Positions 59,335 to 64,000 of a stretch of DNA of 64,000 bases are shown here, one piece after another. Below the pieces are notes generated by a model. That model saw nothing but the letters and a program-made list of their open reading frames with translations, was not told where the DNA came from and did no database searches. This DNA is from Colwellia sp. PAMC 21821 (GTDB lineage: Bacteria; Pseudomonadota; Gammaproteobacteria; Enterobacterales; Alteromonadaceae), in assembly GCF_002077175.1 (NCBI RefSeq), contig NZ_CP014943.1, positions 1,240,001-1,304,000 on the forward strand, written 5' to 3'. A program made the translations under genes and the position numbers. Numbering within the stretch: position 1 is the stretch's first letter; the number at the start of each line of letters is the position of its first letter.

Positions 59335-60833
59335 CTACCCTATTGGAAGCCAAACCGGTTGTAAAAGCAATTTTATAAAACTATACAAAGACAAACTGAG
59401 AATAAAGAGGGTGCCAAATTTTAAAAATTTTTGATGAATTAAAAAATATAGCCTGTAATCTTCCCAAGCAGGTGCATGTTCAGAGCGTTCCTCTGCTTCA
59501 CGAATACCTGAAACCATAAAGGTAACGAACGCTCTCACTCCGACTATCAACAACGCCAATATTGATAACACAATAGCTAATATTCCAAATGGTTCAGTGC
59601 CACCCAATACAACTAACCAAGTTGGATGCTCTTCAAATTTAACCATATGATCTATTATATGAGCTTCAATGATAGGTTTTAAGCCCGGTTCTTTTGCAAT
59701 AAGTTCTTGCCCAAACTGAAGTACCTTACTCTCTTGTTTACCTATAAATGAAAAAACTAGAGCTTTAATCACATAAGGTACAAGTGCTATTAATGTCAAA
59801 AAGCTTAATAATAGAAAATTAAACCCTGTGTACTTTCTTCTTAATAAGCTGTAGGGATCATTAGAATCAGGTGAGAAACGGGTTCCTCGAATAGAGTTAT
59901 CATCTAATCTGTATGAAGCAAGCCTTAAGTCAAAATCATCAAGGGCAACTTGTTTGATAGAGCACAACCTTAAATCAGAACCTTTAAAAGTAACGGTTCC
60001 ATTTTTAAATGCATCATCAATCCACAATCGTCCATTTCCGAACTTAGTTTCATTAAATGATACTTTACCATCTCCAAACTGAATATCGATAAAATTAAGG
60101 ATAAAGTTAAAACGGCCATCGTGAAACTTAGTTTTAAGCGCAACGGTGCCATTTTGAAACTGCGCTGATTCAAAGGAAAGGCCGCCATGTCCAAAAGTAA
60201 TCTCAGAGAAGAATAAATCTCCAAAAAACTGAGCTGAGTCAAAAGAAACTTCGCCGTCACCAAAATTACAATGACTAAACGAAACGGAACCATCACCAAA
60301 ATCAACATGACGAAAATTAACTTCACCTACCCCAAATTTAGCATTTTCAAAATCAACATGCCCTTTACCAAATATTGAATCATAAAAATAAATATCACCA
60401 TTCCCAAAAATAGAATTTTTAAAAGAGACATCTCCATCACAGAAATGAGCATCGTCAAAGTTAAGGTAACCTTCTCCAAAGTTTACGTTTTCAAATGAAA
60501 CTTTTCCGTTACCAAATTCACTTTTATTAAAATATAGGCCACCGTTACTAAACTTAGCATTATCAAAAATGACATCTCCATCACCAAAAATAAGCTCTTC
60601 TGAATCAGAGGAAAAGTCCCCTTCATTAAATTGCGCTCCTGCAAAGTTTTTTGTCCAACCTTTGTATTTAGCATTTGTACAGACAGTACTAAAAACCTGC
60701 CTACCTAAACGAATTAATTCTATTGCGGCTGAGCCCCAATGACTCTTCGTTCATGATCGAATTGCTTTTCTAGTTTATGAATCTTTTCTGTTATATCTTT
60801 AGGAAAGTGGCTATAAGTAATATCGTCTGGCAT
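59335..60833 (-). pseudogene. Membrane protein with about 16 twelve-residue repeats, frameshifted near its start
   Basis: From ATG 60833 (AAGGG upstream) 37 residues run to a stop. The next frame, which has no ATG, GTG or TTG before 60027, carries the rest to 59335. The frames join at GGGG (plus strand 60734-60737); one more G would give ...VIGGSAAIELIRLG... in a protein of about 498 residues. The body is tandem copies of F-G-x-G-x-V-x-F-x-x-A-x with a strict 12-residue (36-bp) period from about 60,600 to 60,000. This suggests a beta-solenoid related to, but not the same as, pentapeptide repeats. The C-terminus has three membrane helices. Function unknown. Confidence 0.65.
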
Positions 60834-61154
60834 TCAATTTTGCCCTTTTTATATTTCGTAGATTAGGTAAAAGATAATTAGATCACGAGTCATTACATGT
60901 TTTTCATTTTTATGTACTAATTCATACTGAATAAATAATTAGCTACTTTAATAAAAGAAAATCAATCACTTCAATTTGATGTAGATTTTCTTTTCACACT
61001 TAGATACATCATCTATTATTGATGATGTATCTAATCTCTGGGCTAGATTGGCTTTCGTAAATCATCTGCACAAAAATATAACAGAGCTATTTATCTATTT
61101 ATCTATTTATCTATTTAGAAGTAGATATTAAATGGTCTCATCTTATAATTAAGG
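60834..61154. other. Intergenic region with an 8-bp repeat
   Basis: About 320 bp between the repeat-protein and coiled-coil genes. It contains ctatttat three times plus a partial copy at 61,087-61,118. No gene was found. Confidence 0.55.
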
Positions 61155-62956
61155 CTATGCTAGCGGGGATACTACTAGCAAATCATCGGTATTGCTTTCG
61201 ATAGTTTCCGCCTCATTTTGATTAATCCATTCAATAATTTTTAGTTTTGGTTTAGCTTCAGGAAATTTTTCCATTCTGATATCTATTCCCTTGCCTGCTG
61301 CCTCCCTTAATTCCCCTTTGATACTGTTTAATCGGCTTCTACCGTAAATTTCGCCTTCTCCGGGTTGAGATGCTGAAGTTCCAGTCATTTTTTCTATTAC
61401 GTCAACAGTGACTGTACCGGGTGTGCCAAGTACCTTTTTTACGAGAAACTTAGCCGCTGCAGTCACCATTTTTCTGATACCCGTCCTAGCTCCTTTATCA
61501 AGTAAGAGCTCGGTCTCTGTATCAACCTTCCCGTTCCATTCTCTGTCTATTTGGTCCGCAAGTTTCAGTGCTGTATATGCCGCAACTTCCTTATTGCTCA
61601 TAACTCCATCTTTAATATCGGCCTTACTAATCGGGTTTTCCTGTAAATACTCAATTGTCTGCTCTACGAAGTACATTTTTTCTGCAAGAGTCATATCCTT
61701 ATTGTCACCTTCTAGTGTTGCACTAACCGTGATACCAGCAGGCTCTCTTTCTCCCCCCATAACACTTCTTCATCAATTCCTTCTGGTAGGTAACTATAAG
61801 TTGTGCTTATACCATTTTCTTTGCTTTCACGGTCTTGAGTAACTGTAAATACGGCTGTTAATGCATTACCTACCTCCTCAAGTAAATCTTTATCTAATCG
61901 TTTCTCCTCAGGCAAATAAGGTATCACATGTTTTTCCATCATATTGTTCACTAAATCGTTTGTAACACCACTTGCCATTCCGCTATAAATTTGATCTGTA
62001 AGAGTGTCCATATCGATTTTTTCACCTCTAGCTACAGCATCTAGTGCATAATCAGCGGCACCATTAACTGCAGAATCAAATATTTTACATGTAGTGTCAT
62101 CACCAGAACTTACATTTATTACAGCAGTCGCAACACTTGAAACAAAATCATCAAATGAATAAGGCTCCCCACCAATAACGACATTACCAACATCTGTTGC
62201 TAAGTTTTGAATTACTTGGGAAGACGCTTGTGGCATAGAATCAATGAAAGCTTGCCCTGTTGACCCGCTGCCTGCAAATTCCCCTGCATATCCAGCAGCT
62301 GCACCAGTAACAAAGCTATTTAATAGATCCTGATCAGACATGTCTTTTTTGAAAATATACTTATCAATAATTGCATTTGCAAATGCAGATCCCATGGGGC
62401 CACCATAAGCAGAAGCAGCATAAACTATAGCCATTCTAGCAATATTTTCAGGCTCTCCCATAGCAGCCAGTGCCGCACCTGTTTTTTGGATTCCTTTGTC
62501 CGTTTCTCGCTTAACGTTGGCGTAAGTATTTGTAAGTTCTCTGTCGATATCTTCTTTTGCTTCGGTCAGTGTTTTATCAAAGTCTTTTTTTAAATCTGTT
62601 GCCGCCGAATCAATATTTTCTTTACTTTTTGTGAGCGATGTATCGAGATCCTGCTTAAGGTCAGTAGCAGTTTCATCCATATCTTCTTTAAGTACGGTTA
62701 CCTCCCTATCTAACGCTACCTTTGCGTTCGTTGCAGCAATATCAACTTCTGCTTTCTTTTCTGTCAACTCTCTATCAATATCATCTTTAAGTTTTTTAGC
62801 TTGCCTTGCCGCTTCCTTCACTGTACCGACAGGGTCTATTTTGACAGGGCCAACTCTAATAGTTGGCTTTGCGATTGTAATCTTTGGCTTTGCGATTGTA
62901 ATCTTTGGCTTTTTGATCGTAATTTTAGGAGTGCTAATTTTAATTCCCCAACCCAT
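61155..62956 (-). pseudogene. Large coiled-coil protein with KPKITIA repeats, split by a -1 frameshift
   Basis: One protein of about 600 residues is spread over two frames. It starts at ATG 62956 (AAGGA eight bases upstream; MGWGIKIS). Residues 10-40 repeat K-P-K-I-T-I-A. Residues 55-165 are a long charged coiled coil with an 11-residue rhythm (D-x-D-x-x-L-T-x-x-K-x), like LEA-type helices. A Gly/Ala-rich part (AAAGYAGEFAGSGSTG) follows. At plus-strand C6 (61753-61758) the frame breaks; a seventh C would give ...VLWGGEREPAG.... I do not recognise the family and see no toxin motif. Confidence 0.65.
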
Positions 62957-63399
62957 AACTCTTTCCTTAGTGTTTATTCGTTTAGGTAGAATATACATTA
63001 ACAAAATCTGGTCATTAATCAACCACCACGAATCTTAACTACACTTGGAATCAGTTGGTTTTATGCAAGGTTTAACTACACTCTAAATTTACGGATCATG
63101 ATATTTTCATCCGAAAAAACATGCTGTTACCGAGACATGGAATCAACTGGCTTCATGTATGGTTTACCTAGGCTTGAAGTATACACCGAGCTATAAACGC
63201 CTAGTTTCACATTGGTACTCACTTGACACTCGAACCAATTTCTATATAGGCTTCACCTAGCCACACTTAAAAAGTAAAGGTTACGGACAATCAAAATTTA
63301 CGTTAAGCAAGTCGAATAAGGTTGTCATTTTTAAGTATGTTTCTTGGCTAAATTTACAGTATTGTTGGACATCTAAGACCCAAAACTTACGGTGACAAC
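62957..63399. repeat. Imperfect 33-bp direct repeats upstream of a serine recombinase
   Basis: Two related segments starting ggaatcagttgg (63,049) and ggaatcaactgg (63,139) match at 25 of 33 positions, 90 bp apart. A shorter piece (ggcttcacctag) recurs near 63,250. No gene lies here. They could be recombinase sites or remains of an older repeat. Confidence 0.5.
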
Positions 63400-63942
63400 A
63401 TGACAGAACATATTGGATATATTAGAGTTTCTACGATTGAACAAAATACTGAACGCCAATTACTGAATGTCGAGCTAGATAAATCTTTTACAGATAAATG
63501 TAGCGGTAAAGACACAAATCGTCCTCAGCTGAAATTGCTAATTGAATATGCGAGAAAAGGTGATGTTATTCACGTACACGATATCAGTAGAATGGCGCGT
63601 AATACTGAAGATTTATTGCGTTTAGTTAAAGAATTCACTGAGCAAGGCATCAGTTTAATGTTTCACAAAGAGCACCTTGAATTCAATGGTAAAAATAGTC
63701 CTATGCAACAACTCATGTTGACTATGCTTGGCGGCATCTATCAATTTGAACGTAGCATGATCCTTGAAAGACAACGCGAAGGCATTGCTATTGCTAAGGC
63801 TAAAGGAAAGTACCGAGGTAAACCAATTAATGAAGCTCTCCATGATAATATCAGAGAGCTTTTTAGCCAAGGAATTAATAAAACACAAATAGCAAAACAG
63901 CTTGGCTGTACGCGACCTACAGTTTATAAGGCTTTAAGTTAA
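63400..63942 (+). CDS. Serine recombinase, Tn3/Hin family
   Basis: This 180-residue enzyme resembles DNA invertases and Tn3-type resolvases. The N-terminus YIRVSTIEQNTERQL holds the catalytic serine (near 11). FTDKCSGKDTNRPQLKLLIEYARKGDVIHVHDISRMARNTEDLL is the conserved core, with the second arginine cluster in QFERSMILERQREGIAIAKAKGKYRG. The C-terminal Hin-like helix-turn-helix is INKTQIAKQLGCTRPTVYKAL. It differs from the enzyme at 58,674 and is complete. The target site may lie in the direct repeats upstream. Confidence 0.93.
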   Translation: MTEHIGYIRVSTIEQNTERQLLNVELDKSFTDKCSGKDTNRPQLKLLIEYARKGDVIHVHDISRMARNTEDLLRLVKEFTEQGISLMFHKEHLEFNGKNSPMQQLMLTMLGGIYQFERSMILERQREGIAIAKAKGKYRGKPINEALHDNIRELFSQGINKTQIAKQLGCTRPTVYKALS

Positions 63943-64000
63943 CCACCAAAAATCAAAAACTAATTCATTAAGATAATGTTATTTTCACTGGAGGCTAACC

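Larger units (their letters stand above)
51251..64000. mobile_element. Integrated genomic island in tRNA-Leu(CAA), right end outside window
   Basis: The region from the displaced tRNA half to the window edge has the marks of an integrative element: adjacent tyrosine integrase, two serine recombinases of different types, genes without chromosomal functions, small orphan frames and several uncommon large proteins. No tra, rep or phage structural gene was recognised, so transfer is probably passive or carried by genes beyond 64,000. The minus-strand orientation of the tRNA half predicts that the intact tRNA-Leu is to the right. Confidence 0.8.

Noticed and set aside
53026..61758. Programmed -1 frameshifting as the main explanation of all split genes
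   Set aside because: The G6 sites lack a canonical slippery heptamer in the zero frame (A-site GAG cannot re-pair), and one of the four sites needs the opposite shift.

Overview
The window looks like chromosome from a marine, AT-rich gammaproteobacterium of the Alteromonadales, most like Colwelliaceae (Colwellia or Thalassotalea type). The basis is the gene content: a glrK-qseG-glrR sensory operon, a TPP-riboswitch thi operon with ThiO, ovothiol synthesis, EF-hand proteins, TonB and Na+-symporter nutrient uptake, and short palindromic intergenic repeats typical of this group. No species can be named from sequence alone. I found no rRNA, no complete tRNA and no CRISPR array.

Positions 1-51,250 read as core or long-resident chromosome. 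They hold, in order: an ECF sigma factor with a membrane partner and a NatAB-type ABC exporter plus a secreted S33 peptidase (1-4,712); an ovothiol cluster (ovoB, ovoA and a glutamine-synthetase-like gene that is frameshifted in this sequence, 6,544-11,016); a TPR-GGDEF cyclase; a glutaredoxin and FAH-fold enzyme; the GlrK/QseG/GlrR two-component system (15,564-19,185); FKBP, pseudouridine synthase and MscS; the thiamine operon thiC-thiO-thiS-thiG-thiDE behind a TPP riboswitch (21,999-28,035); and a hybrid sensory group of PAS histidine kinase, single-domain receiver and REC-GGDEF protein (29,419-33,585).

Positions 33,737-50,062 form a catabolic locus for a substrate I cannot name. It has a bicupin, an SDR, a histidinol-dehydrogenase-like (HpsN-like) oxidoreductase, a LacI regulator, an alpha/beta hydrolase, an HpaI-type aldolase, five SnoaL/NTF2-fold proteins, a Na+/solute symporter and a TonB receptor. 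A palindrome with core TGACTTCGAAGTCA lies in the divergent promoter regions of this locus, with weaker versions at the SDR/HDH and receptor promoters. It is the likely operator of the LacI protein and ties the genes into one regulon.

From 51,251 to the right edge the window is an integrated genomic island. It starts at a displaced 3' half of tRNA-Leu(CAA) next to a tyrosine integrase. It carries two serine recombinases, a 1,247-residue protein with a putative nuclease N-terminus and a degenerate P-loop (a possible phage-defence gene), a protein made of 12-residue beta-solenoid-like repeats with a membrane tail, and a large coiled-coil protein. The far end and the intact tRNA lie beyond the window.

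Four genes are broken by a one-base shift in a homopolymer, two of them inside the same ten bases (TGGGGGGAGA). This pattern must be resolved (sequence error, mutation or recoding) before those genes are called pseudogenes.
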